In this document: positions 18,149-25,232 of the stretch, in pieces
Numbering within the stretch: position 1 is the stretch's first letter
How the letters are laid out: each line of letters starts with the position of its first letter
NCBI GenBank assembly: GCA_947167215.1
Contig: CAMVHE010000015.1
Coordinates: 1-51,409 of the forward strand
Length of the DNA: 51,409 bases
Reading direction: 5' to 3'
From: an uncultured Clostridia bacterium
GTDB lineage: Bacteria > Bacillota > Clostridia > Christensenellales > Aristaeellaceae
Program-made: the position numbers and the translations under genes
Notes under the pieces: model-generated
What the model saw: the letters and a program-made list of their open reading frames with translations, nothing else
What the model was told of the DNA's origin: nothing
The model's database searches: none

Positions 18149-18748
18149 TTACAGTGCTGCAGTAATTGCAGCAAGAAGATCATCATAGGACTCGTAACAG
18201 GAGAGCTCCGGATGATCTTCGAGGATCTGGTGGGGGGCTCTAAAAAGGAATCCGGCCTTGCTTGCCAGAATCATTTCGAGATCATTATAACTGTCACCAG
18301 AGGCAATCGTGTCAAAGCCAATGGACTGCAGGCCTCGAACTGTGGTCAGTTTGGAATGGGGAACCCGGATCTTATAGCCAGTGATTTCGCCACTTTCTGA
18401 CACTTCGAGCGTGTTGCAGAAGAGCGTTGGATAACCAAGCTTGCGCATCAGTGGCTCCGCGAACTGGGTAAAGGTATCGCTGACGATGATGACTTGAGTA
18501 CGTTCGCGCAGCTTTTGCATGAACTCCACAGCGCCGGGAAGCGGGTCGATGGTGGCAATGGTCCGCTGGATATCCTGGAGTCCCAGACCATGCTCTTTCA
18601 GAATACCAATACGCCAGCGCATGAGCTTGTCATAATCCGGCTCATCGCGGGTAGTGCGGCGCAGTTCGGGAATGCCGCTGGCTTCAGAAAAGGCGATCCA
18701 GATCTCTGGAACGAGCACGCCTTCCAGATCAAGGCATACAATATTCAT
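18149..18748 (-). CDS. thrH: ThrH: phosphoserine phosphatase / homoserine phosphotransferase
   Basis: 199 residues, HAD superfamily. Known: Pseudomonas ThrH dephosphorylates phosphoserine and can pass the phosphate to homoserine. Seen: motif I CLDLEGVLVPEIWIAF (Asp7 nucleophile, Glu9), then TTRDEPDYDKLM, motif II IIVSDTF and motif IV SGDSYNDLEM; the opening is close to the remembered Pseudomonas ThrH sequence. Length equals ThrH (~200). First gene of the operon, 15 bases before the phosphohexomutase start. A GGAAGGAG site precedes the ATG. It has a long structured leader. Why it is paired with sugar phosphate enzymes is unclear; serine/threonine supply is the family role. Confidence 0.92.
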   Translation of the reverse strand: MNIVCLDLEGVLVPEIWIAFSEASGIPELRRTTRDEPDYDKLMRWRIGILKEHGLGLQDIQRTIATIDPLPGAVEFMQKLRERTQVIIVSDTFTQFAEPLMRKLGYPTLFCNTLEVSESGEITGYKIRVPHSKLTTVRGLQSIGFDTIASGDSYNDLEMILASKAGFLFRAPHQILEDHPELSCYESYDDLLAAITAAL

Positions 18749-18974
18749 AGAAACTCCTTCCTGCGGTCATTGCCGCATGACATGGTTAAACATTTTATGC
18801 AGCGGTACACTTTACTTTTCCAGAGTGCGGCAGAGCAGAATTCTGCCGCAGATGGTTCCGATTAAAGAAAGTCAGAACCATCTATGAAAAGATAAGGGCA
18901 AGAACAGGATAATGCATGGCGGTGTTTTGCCCCATGCGGATAGTGCTGCAAATCCTGCTAACATTCAACAATCA
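18749..18974 (-). promoter_or_regulatory. Structured ~225-nt 5' leader of the thrH operon
   Basis: From the predicted start near 18974 to the thrH ATG there are three hairpins, in RNA order: 18937-18914 (GCATGG / CCATGC arms), 18883-18850 (AGATGGTTC / GAACCATCT, 16-base loop) and, directly abutting it, 18849-18827 (GCGGCAGA / TCTGCCGC). No T-run follows the last one. I do not recognise a known riboswitch class. Confidence 0.45.
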
Positions 18975-18980
18975 ACCCTT

Positions 18981-19008
18981 ATTATACGGCAAATCGACGA
19001 AAAGACAA
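18981..19008 (-). promoter_or_regulatory. Predicted promoter of the thrH-pgm-tkt operon
   Basis: On the - strand TTGTCT (19008-19003), 16-bp spacer, perfect TATAAT (18986-18981). Confidence 0.6.
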
Positions 19009-19063
19009 GGGAAAAATTAGAGGGAACAGGAAAGCAGACAGTGAAAAATGCATATAATGGGGC

Positions 19064-19092
19064 TTAATCAGCATCAGTCTCTGTGATACAAT
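19064..19092 (+). promoter_or_regulatory. Predicted promoter of the sirtuin gene
   Basis: TTAATC (19064-19069), 17-bp spacer, TACAAT (19087-19092), 30 bases before the ATG. A TATAAT at 19053-19058 also exists but has no good -35. Confidence 0.4.
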
Positions 19093-19121
19093 GAAAAAAA
19101 CACGGTAAGGAGAAGACAGAT

Positions 19122-19880
19122 ATGGATGCACTGAGTAAAGTCATTGACAGCACGAAAAAACTGGTTTTCTTTGGTGGAGCAGGGGTTTCCACTGCTGCAG
19201 GAATACCGGATTTCCGCAGTGAAAACGGATTATTCAGGAAAACATTTGCAGGTCTGACCCCGGAAATGATTTTAAGCGTTTCTTTCTACACCATGCATCC
19301 GGATATCTTCTTTGAGTACTATCGGCAGTTTCTGGTACATCCGGAAGCAAAGCCGGGAAAGGCGCATCAGAAACTGGCAGCTTTGGAAAAGAATGGATTG
19401 CTGACTGGGCTGGTTACACAAAATATAGACGGTCTCCATCGCAAAGCAGGAAACCGTCTGGTTTATGAACTGCATGGAAGCATAGAGGACAATGCCTGTC
19501 AGGACTGCGGAAAAAGCTTTCCGCTGTCATTTATGCTGAATCAGAAGGGGGTTCCAAGATGCCCCATCTGCGGAGGTGTGGTACGGCCGCAGATTACACT
19601 GTACGGGGAAGCTCCGGATCATTATGTTATGACCGGAGCATGCCGGGAAATTGCCCGCTGTGACACACTCATTGTAGCAGGTACCAGTCTTCTTGTGGAA
19701 CCTGCGAGGTCGTGTCTTTCCTATTTCCGTGGACGAAATCTGGTGGTCATCAACCAGGAAAAAACAGATATAGAAGAGCAGGCATCCCTGGTGATACATG
19801 AGGACATTGAAACGGTGATGGAAAACGTCATCGTGCCGCCTGCTCGACCGGTTCCGCCTCCGGAGAGGTATTGGCTGTAA
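19122..19880 (+). CDS. SIR2-family NAD-dependent protein deacylase (sirtuin)
   Basis: 252 residues. Removes acyl groups from lysines using NAD+. Seen: NAD-binding FFGGAGVSTAAGIPDFRS (residues ~16-33), TQNIDGLHRKAG near 99, catalytic His118 in YELHGS, a zinc site made of Cys126/Cys129 and Cys147/Cys150, and VAGTSLLVEPA near 186. Length and order fit the bacterial CobB class; the lack of the Tyr/Arg pair was not checked, so deacetylase versus desuccinylase is undecided. AAGGAGAAG precedes the ATG. The last 53 bases overlap the end of the convergent PfkB kinase gene. Confidence 0.93.
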   Translation: MDALSKVIDSTKKLVFFGGAGVSTAAGIPDFRSENGLFRKTFAGLTPEMILSVSFYTMHPDIFFEYYRQFLVHPEAKPGKAHQKLAALEKNGLLTGLVTQNIDGLHRKAGNRLVYELHGSIEDNACQDCGKSFPLSFMLNQKGVPRCPICGGVVRPQITLYGEAPDHYVMTGACREIARCDTLIVAGTSLLVEPARSCLSYFRGRNLVVINQEKTDIEEQASLVIHEDIETVMENVIVPPARPVPPPERYWL

Positions 19881-20790
19881 TTCCGAATTCGCTGGGGAGA
19901 AACCGCGGACAGACATTTTCTGCAGTGCAAATAACGGAGGCGGCCAGCCGGGAACCAATTGCACAGGATTCCTTTATGGTTTTGCCATAAGTCAGTCCGA
20001 TACATACACCGGCAAAGAAGGAGTCGCCGGCACCAGTCGTATCAATGACATCTACCTTCCAGGCAGGACAGATGCCGGAGTTTCCTTCCATGTCTGAATA
20101 AACTGCACCAAGGGGGCCCATGGTTACAATGAGTCTTGGAATCTGTGCCTTTGCAACCCGGGAAGGAAGAAGCTTTTCCATTTCTTCTGCTGTGAGACCA
20201 TCATAGTCTTCAGAAAAGAGGATGCCGGCTTCCTGCTGATTGCATACAAAGCAGGAAACGGATTTCAGAAGATCCCGCCTTTCCACGGCGATGCTCATGT
20301 TGCTTACCAGAGCGTAGACCGCTTTGTCATATTTTTTTGCATAGTAGAGGACACGTTTCAGAATATCCTTTTCAATATCGATTTCGATGGCAATGCTGTC
20401 TGCCTGAGAGAAGATTTCATCCCCGCGGGTATCAAGCAGGTTGACAAGCGGCAGAAGATCCGGACGCTTTGATATAGATGCAGTCACGTCCCCACTGTTG
20501 TCAAAGACTGCAAGCCAGGTACCCATTCCATCCGGCGTGGTCAGAATGTAATCCGTGTTCACTTTGTGCCGCTTCAGTTTGGCAATGACGTCATGACCGA
20601 GAGCGGTATCATCAACAATGCTGACAAAAGTGGGGCGCAGTTCCACATTGGCTATATCTTCTGCCACGTTGCGGCTGACTCCGCCATGAACCTGTGTAAC
20701 CCTGCCTACATTACGGCCGCCCGGGATATAGGTGGATGTTGGATATCCCTTGATATCATAGAAAACAGCGCCAATGATTACGATTCCCAT
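19828..20790 (-). CDS. PfkB-family carbohydrate kinase (pseudouridine-kinase-like)
   Basis: 320 residues. Seen: N-terminal sugar-binding GGVSRNVAEDIANV near residue 36, a feature of pseudouridine/ribokinase-like members, and the C-terminal catalytic motif DTTGAGDSF (250-258) with the Asp base. NQQEAGILF near 190 and LIVTMGPLGAVY (residues 220-231) are also typical. Phosphorylates a sugar or nucleoside with ATP; the exact substrate is unknown. No pseudouridine glycosidase gene lies nearby, which weakens a PsuK name. Start ATG has GGGAGG upstream. The last ~17 codons run across the sirtuin 3' end and probably form a non-conserved tail. Confidence 0.85.
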   Translation of the reverse strand: MGIVIIGAVFYDIKGYPTSTYIPGGRNVGRVTQVHGGVSRNVAEDIANVELRPTFVSIVDDTALGHDVIAKLKRHKVNTDYILTTPDGMGTWLAVFDNSGDVTASISKRPDLLPLVNLLDTRGDEIFSQADSIAIEIDIEKDILKRVLYYAKKYDKAVYALVSNMSIAVERRDLLKSVSCFVCNQQEAGILFSEDYDGLTAEEMEKLLPSRVAKAQIPRLIVTMGPLGAVYSDMEGNSGICPAWKVDVIDTTGAGDSFFAGVCIGLTYGKTIKESCAIGSRLAASVICTAENVCPRFLPSEFGITANTSPEAEPVEQAAR

Positions 20791-20945
20791 ATTAACCTCC
20801 CTGCATGCACATCGGTGAACGACTAAGGCATTATACGGGATGAACAGAGTCGTTGCAAGATGAAAATATAAGATAACAGTATGAATTCCAGATAGAAAGC
20901 AGCAAGGATAGGATCATAATACTTCCCGGAAAAAAGGGAACGACT

Positions 20946-21230
20946 TCAGGCAGATAATACTGCCATGCGTACCTTCATATGTTGCCATTGCCAGCTCTGC
21001 TCTTTGATCTTTTCTTTGACCGCTTCCCCGGTGGCAGGCAAGCGAAGCATTTCAACGGTCTTCTGAAAATCGAATTGGCTCGTCTATTCAGTATGCTGCA
21101 GTTCTATCAAATCTATGAGCCATAAGCTCCCCATCTTCTGCTATATTCTGATTTCAGGTGGCAGGATTCATTTCATGCCTTTCTCGGCATTATCAGGTAT
21201 TGCTTTGGCGTATTGTGAAAGACATTGAAT
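20946..21230 (-). pseudogene. Unidentified protein remnant with several stops
   Basis: A single - strand frame carries protein-like stretches such as KTVEMLRLPATGEAVKEKI and IKEQSWQWQHMKVRM, interrupted by at least three stop codons and ending at a TGA (20946-20948). I do not recognise the family. The rest of 20791-21350 shows no gene. It borders a tRNA-Ala locus full of other gene fragments, so a decayed gene is plausible, but chance coding-like sequence cannot be excluded. Confidence 0.25.
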
Positions 21231-21351
21231 GCTACGACCTTGACGGCTTCCTTGCTGACAGTGACAGAGGACTATGACTTACCAGGGTTCATTGGGCCGA
21301 TAACATAAGAATAGGGAGAAAAGCAGGATTCCAAAAAAGAAAAAAAGGGGC

Positions 21352-21380
21352 TTGCATTCCTCATCGGATGATGCTATAAT
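21352..21380 (+). promoter_or_regulatory. Strong predicted promoter of the tRNA-Ala transcript
   Basis: TTGCAT (21352-21357), 17-bp spacer, TATAAT (21375-21380). The predicted start near 21387 would place both the partial tRNA copy (21422) and the intact tRNA (21556) on one transcript ending at the 21637-21669 terminator. Confidence 0.6.
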
Positions 21381-21421
21381 TCCCCCTGTTGTCAGAGCGA
21401 AGAATTTTGTTTTATAGGAAT

Positions 21422-21443
21422 GGGGCATTAGCACAGTTGGTAG
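21422..21443 (+). repeat. Duplicated 5' segment of tRNA-Ala (acceptor strand and D-arm)
   Basis: The first 22 bases of the tRNA-Ala gene (21556-21577) occur identically here, 134 bases upstream, but the anticodon arm, T-arm and 3' acceptor strand do not follow. Instead a ~112-base spacer with hairpins (for example TCCGGG / CCCGGA at 21531-21546) leads to the intact tRNA. Confidence 0.85.
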
Positions 21444-21555
21444 GACGAACTCCTCCTACTACAACCCAATCGGGTAAGCCAAATCCCCAACAAGTCCCAA
21501 ACCTCTGGACTCTAAAGTCGAGGAGACTCCTCCGGGAAAGCCCGGAAAACCATAC

Positions 21556-21631
21556 GGGGCATTAGCACAGTTGGTAGCGCGCTACATTCGCATTGTAGAG
21601 GTCAGCGGTTCGAATCCGCTATGCTCCACCA
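21556..21631 (+). tRNA. tRNA-Ala (anticodon CGC)
   Basis: 76 bases including an encoded CCA. Acceptor stem GGGGCAT / ATGCTCC with the G3-U70 wobble pair that identifies alanine tRNA, D-arm, anticodon stem CTACA / TGTAG around loop TTCGCAT (anticodon CGC, codon GCG), T-arm with GGTTCGAATCC, discriminator A. All arms fold cleanly. Followed by a terminator. Confidence 0.96.
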
Positions 21632-21636
21632 CCCAC

Positions 21637-21669
21637 CCTCGAAGGCTGAGAAGCTTTCGAGGTTTTTTT
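21637..21669 (+). terminator. Terminator of the tRNA-Ala transcript
   Basis: Stem CCTCGAAGGCT / AGCTTTCGAGG (one G-U pair) with a GAGA loop and TTTTTTT. Confidence 0.9.
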
Positions 21670-21677
21670 CATGAGAA

Positions 21678-21824
21678 TCAAAAATCACTTTGGAATTTGC
21701 TGTATCCACGCAGCGGAGTATACTTCTGTGCACGACCTGTATCATCCATGCTGATAGCGCCTTTTTCGGTCATCCTTTTTAGCAGTGTAATAACCGTCTG
21801 GCGTGTCCACCCCGTAGCTGTTCC
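21678..21824 (-). pseudogene. BlaI/MecI/CopY-type repressor fragment
   Basis: The - strand frame 21824-21678 (TGA stop) reads TGWTRQTVITLLKRMTEKG and then DDTGRAQKYTPL. Known: this is the recognition-helix/wing region of penicillinase-repressor winged helix proteins (a TTV-x-TLL-x-RL-x-EKG pattern followed by R-x-x-x-YTPL). The N-terminal helix and the whole C-terminal dimerisation/protease-cleavage part are missing, and no start codon with a ribosome site is present. It is sandwiched between two terminators. Confidence 0.6.
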
Positions 21825-21828
21825 ACGC

Positions 21829-21860
21829 AAAACCCGGGAGAGAAATCTCCCGGGTTTTTC
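21829..21860. terminator. Bidirectional terminator hairpin
   Basis: 11-bp stem AACCCGGGAGA / TCTCCCGGGTT with a GAAA loop, followed by TTTTTC on the + strand and TTTT on the - strand. Confidence 0.75.
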
Positions 21861-21973
21861 TTTGGAAATCGGGTTTTTGTCAGGTGGGATGGGGTTATGT
21901 CATTTTTCGACGACTTTTTGGAAACAGGCCGGGCTCCGTTCCATTCGGATGAAAGAGAATATGCATATGTTGA

Positions 21974-22636
21974 TTATTTGACAGGTACAGCATAAAGGTC
22001 AGGTTCATTTTTGAGCCTGATTTCTTTCATGAATCGATGAAGCAGTTTCCGAATTCTTTTCAGTTCTTTTCTTGAGGTGCTGCTGATGGCGCTACTTGTA
22101 AGTAAAGCTTCTGTTTCCTCATATATTTCCAACAAGCGCAACACCAGTTCTCCCTTTTCTCCGGACAAGTCGGCCTCGTCGATCTTCTCAACCAGGATCT
22201 GTGCAGCGCTTTCTCTGACGCAAAGCCTGAGTGCATGTTCCCGGATCATCCTCAGCCTGTACTCCGGCAGCATATCGGAGTTTTCTACGGCCCTGTCCGC
22301 CAGGAAAATGGTTACGAGCGTCAGGAAACATCCTGCCCATACGTCCGTTGCGTAATGGGCTCCGAGAAAGATTCTGGAAAGCATCGTGGAAACAGTGATG
22401 AAGGCAGCGGAGCACCCCAGCGCAAGGTCCCATTTGCGGGTTCTCAGCTTCGGTATGAAGCGTTTCAGATAAAGCAGCAGAAAACTGAGTGCAGATTGGG
22501 CTGCGTGGCCAGATGGAAAAGAAGAATCAAGGGCAAAGGGATGATGGACAAACCAGTACGTAAACTGTCGGCCCGGGTCTGTCAGTGTTCGGAATCTGGG
22601 CCTGTTGAATGCAAACTTGATGATGGTTTGACCCAT
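21974..22636 (-). CDS. PAP2-family phosphatase, N-terminally truncated
   Basis: 220 residues. Seen: the three PAP2 signatures, KFAFNRPRF (motif 1, residues ~7-15), FPSGHA near 40 (motif 2, catalytic His) and SRIFLGAHYATD near 86 (motif 3, nucleophile His). Known: PAP2 lipid phosphatases carry one to three membrane helices before motif 1; here motif 1 starts only 6 residues after the first Met. Upstream DNA on this strand belongs to a GH3 remnant on the other strand. The C-terminal ~90 residues are a charged helical extension. No good ribosome site is seen before the Met at 22636. Catalytic residues are intact, but the gene probably lost its 5' end in a rearrangement and may be non-functional. 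Confidence 0.7.
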   Translation of the reverse strand: MGQTIIKFAFNRPRFRTLTDPGRQFTYWFVHHPFALDSSFPSGHAAQSALSFLLLYLKRFIPKLRTRKWDLALGCSAAFITVSTMLSRIFLGAHYATDVWAGCFLTLVTIFLADRAVENSDMLPEYRLRMIREHALRLCVRESAAQILVEKIDEADLSGEKGELVLRLLEIYEETEALLTSSAISSTSRKELKRIRKLLHRFMKEIRLKNEPDLYAVPVK

Positions 22637-22660
22637 TATAACTACATCGGTACCACCTAG

Positions 22661-23062
22661 GCATCCGCCTGCAATGCTCTCCTGAACACGGTCCTGCGGG
22701 ACGAGTGGGGCTATCAGGGCTTCTGTGTGACTGAATACTTCATTGGCAACGGCTTTATGAATTCGGATCAGATGATCCGTAACGGCAATGATGCTGCACT
22801 GGTGGCCTATCCCATGGTCTCAAACTTTGTAAAGGATACCCAGAGCGCTACTTCTCTGCTGGCAATGCGTCAGGCGAACAAGAACTAGATGTACACCGTA
22901 GTGAACAGCCGTGCCTACTCCGAGGAAGCCATCCATCCAGGTCTTCACGCGTGGCAGGTCACAGCAATTATCATTGATGTGGTGCTTGCTGCTGCATTGA
23001 TCGCACTGGAAGTGCTGATCGTCCGTGGATATCTTAAACGCAGGCGCGAGAGCCGGAAATAA
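22661..23062 (+). pseudogene. GH3 beta-glucosidase C-terminal remnant
   Basis: The + strand frame reads LRDEWGYQGFCVTEYF, then MNSDQMIRNGND, SATSLLAMRQANKN, an in-frame TAG (22886-22888), YTVVNSRAY and a C-terminal membrane helix before RRRESRK and a TAA (23060-23062). Known: DEWG-(F/Y)-x-GF-(V/C)-x-(S/T)-D/E-(Y/F) is the nucleophile region of glycoside hydrolase family 3, and large GH3 proteins of gut Bacillota can end in a membrane anchor. Here the nucleophile position is TEY and the gene lacks its first two thirds. Dead fragment, fused head-on to the truncated PAP2 gene. Confidence 0.75.
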
Positions 23063-23265
23063 TACAGTTCGAATTTCATGGTCAGAATGACATGGTACAG
23101 GTCTAAAAAGTAAGGAAAAAATGGAAGATTTCGTGGCCTGCCTTACGGAATACAGTTTTTGACTGCCGCGAGGAAGAAAGGAACTTAGGCCTCGAAAAAT
23201 CAGAATCGGAAATCTCGTCAACTGTTTTTCCTTGAACCCGCCGTTTATCCATCTTAATAATACGA

Positions 23266-23303
23266 AAGCAACGTGCAGATCATCACGAGCACGTTGCTTT
23301 TTT
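23266..23303 (+). terminator. Terminator between GH3 remnant and importer cluster
   Basis: 11-bp stem AAGCAACGTGC (23266-23276) / GCACGTTGCTT (23289-23299) followed by TTTT. It may also stop - strand transcripts of the isomerase gene that ends at 23318. Confidence 0.8.
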
Positions 23304-23317
23304 ATTGTTTTCAACTT

Positions 23318-24103
23318 TTACCAAAGAGAGTGATTTACTAGATACTCTTTCGATCTGAGCAGTGCCGACGATTCCTTTACTTCTGCAACCGCGGAGCAGC
23401 CATAGTATTCTGCCATCTTCAAATAACGCGGAAGATCAAGACCGCCTGCGCCAAATGCAAGATGATTGGATTTGATACTGCAGTCGTGGATGTGGAAATG
23501 TTTCAGTTTATTGTCGTGCATGAGAATGAAGGATTCATCTCCTCCGCCTGCTTTATAATTATGTCCGATATCAAACGTCAGACCAAAGTGTTCCGATTGC
23601 AGCATCAGTTCGATGGCTTCCTTCTGAACAGGGAGAAAACCACTGGTATTTTCAATGCAGATTGAGACATCCTTTCCCTGAAGCATTTCATCTACAAAGG
23701 AACGGAATGTCAGCACGAGTTCCAGATAATGATCTTTACAATGCTCATAAAGATATTTCTTTTTCCCGTTGACAGATGAGTAGGTGCCGGGCTGAAGATG
23801 CATGGTCAGTTTATTGATCGACAGGGCTTCGGCGAGTTTAATGGCAAAACGGATATTTTCGATACTTCCCTTTCGCATTTCCGGTGAAAACTCAAACGGA
23901 TTTACCTGATCATGCAGATGGATGGTAAGGGCAATGCCATATTGTTTTTTCAGTTTCTGAAGACAATCAGGATTGACGGCATTCATCTGGAACCAGGGAA
24001 AAGTCATGTTCATCTCAATGAAACCAAAGCCATGATCGGAGCAGAACCGTGCCAGTTCGTTGATATCCGAGAATTCCATGAGCGTGGGTATACCGAGATT
24101 CAT
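23318..24103 (-). CDS. Sugar phosphate isomerase/epimerase-like TIM barrel protein
   Basis: 261 residues, AP-endonuclease-2/xylose isomerase-like family (PF01261). Seen: TLMEFSDINE start, metal-ligand-type segments LTMHLQPGTYSS, ICIENTSGFLP (Glu), LTFDIGHNYKAGG (Asp-x-x-His), HFHIHDCS (His) and AEVKESSAL (Glu), in the order expected for a divalent-metal isomerase. Probably isomerises or epimerises the substrate brought in by the adjacent importer (inference). Last gene of the - strand operon, 15 bases after the ATPase gene, with AAAGGAGAG before its ATG. Confidence 0.85.
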   Translation of the reverse strand: MNLGIPTLMEFSDINELARFCSDHGFGFIEMNMTFPWFQMNAVNPDCLQKLKKQYGIALTIHLHDQVNPFEFSPEMRKGSIENIRFAIKLAEALSINKLTMHLQPGTYSSVNGKKKYLYEHCKDHYLELVLTFRSFVDEMLQGKDVSICIENTSGFLPVQKEAIELMLQSEHFGLTFDIGHNYKAGGGDESFILMHDNKLKHFHIHDCSIKSNHLAFGAGGLDLPRYLKMAEYYGCSAVAEVKESSALLRSKEYLVNHSLW

Positions 24104-24118
24104 GGTGTCTGCTCTCCT

Positions 24119-25231
24119 TTACTGAATCGAAATACGTCCGCTGGCGATCAGAAGCCCGGAATTTTGATCGAACAGCAGAATACCAGCTCCGGTAATGCTG
24201 AAGCGGATCTTTGCATCCGTTTCATAATCAATAGCTCCAAAGACAACAGAAGAAAGAATTGTGTCAGAAATCTTGATTTTAACTGTAGTTTCCATACCTG
24301 CGGGCAGCGTGGAGTAAGCCTGCCCCTCCAGGTCTCCGTGCTCGGAAATTGGAAGAAATTCAGGACGGATTCCCAGTGAGATGTTTCCGGAACGGAGATC
24401 AAAGGATTCGTTGGACTGGAAAACAGCTTTATATCCAAGAAATTCAAGTTCTGCCATGTTATCTGCCAGTTTTTTTGCCTTTGCTTCTACGATATTCATT
24501 GCCGGATTGCCAACAAAGTCAGCAACAAACAGATTGGCGGGATTATTGTATACCGTCAGAGGAGGAGCATACTGCTGCAAAACGCCCTCATTCATCAGGC
24601 AAATCTTGGTGGACAGCGTCATGGCTTCCAGTTGGTCATGGGTCACATAGACGAAAGTGGAACCCATATCCTTATGAAGGCGCTTAAGTTCAGTACGCAT
24701 CTCACCGCGCAGCTTCGCATCAAGGTTGCTGAGGGGCTCATCCATGAACAATACACGCGGTTTAGGTGCAAGGGTTCGGGCGATAGCCACACGCTGCTGC
24801 TGGCCGCCAGACAGCTCCGCCGGATATCGATCCGCAAACTGTTCGATTTTCAGGGTTTTCAGCATTTCCGCCACTCGGGCATTGATGTCATTTTTCTTCC
24901 ATTTCAGCGTTTCCAGTCCGAATGCGATGTTCTGAGTTACTGTCATGTGTGGCCAAAGAGCATAGTTCTGAAACAGGAAACCGACTTCGCGCTTTGCAGC
25001 AGGGACATTAATGTTCCTTTCACTGCTGAACATGATTTTATCATTGAAGCGAATTTCACCCCGGGTGGGTGTTTCAAGGCCAGCGATCATGCGCAGGGTG
25101 GTGGTCTTACCGCATCCGGAGGAGCCGAGCAGAGTAATGAAAGAACCATCATCGATTTCCAGGTTCAGGTTGTTGACTCCGATGAATTTTCCCCACTGCT
25201 TGGTGACATTGGTCAAAGTAATGCTAGGCAT
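24119..25231 (-). CDS. ABC importer ATPase (FbpC/AfuC/MalK type)
   Basis: 370 residues. Seen: Walker A GSSGCGKTTT near 37, signature LSGGQQQR near 139, Walker B VLFMDEPLSNLDA near 160, switch His in VTHDQ near 197, and a C-terminal regulatory TOBE-type domain (about 240-370) with SLGIRPEFL. It powers the two-domain permease encoded just upstream; the start codon lies within 2 bases of the permease stop with GGAGGA before it. The TOBE extension is typical of sugar, polyamine and iron(III) importers. Confidence 0.93.
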   Translation of the reverse strand: MPSITLTNVTKQWGKFIGVNNLNLEIDDGSFITLLGSSGCGKTTTLRMIAGLETPTRGEIRFNDKIMFSSERNINVPAAKREVGFLFQNYALWPHMTVTQNIAFGLETLKWKKNDINARVAEMLKTLKIEQFADRYPAELSGGQQQRVAIARTLAPKPRVLFMDEPLSNLDAKLRGEMRTELKRLHKDMGSTFVYVTHDQLEAMTLSTKICLMNEGVLQQYAPPLTVYNNPANLFVADFVGNPAMNIVEAKAKKLADNMAELEFLGYKAVFQSNESFDLRSGNISLGIRPEFLPISEHGDLEGQAYSTLPAGMETTVKIKISDTILSSVVFGAIDYETDAKIRFSITGAGILLFDQNSGLLIASGRISIQ

Positions 25232-25232
25232 G

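Noticed and set aside
21421-21555. T-box or known riboswitch in the tRNA-Ala leader
   Set aside because: No T-box sequence (TGG-x-ACC antiterminator bulge context) and no downstream aminoacyl-tRNA or amino acid gene; similarity to tRNA explains the start of the region.
21556-21631. Phage or island attachment site with a second boundary repeat
   Set aside because: The only repeat found duplicates the tRNA 5' end 134 bases upstream, whereas integrase sites usually duplicate the 3' end; no integrase gene is present.
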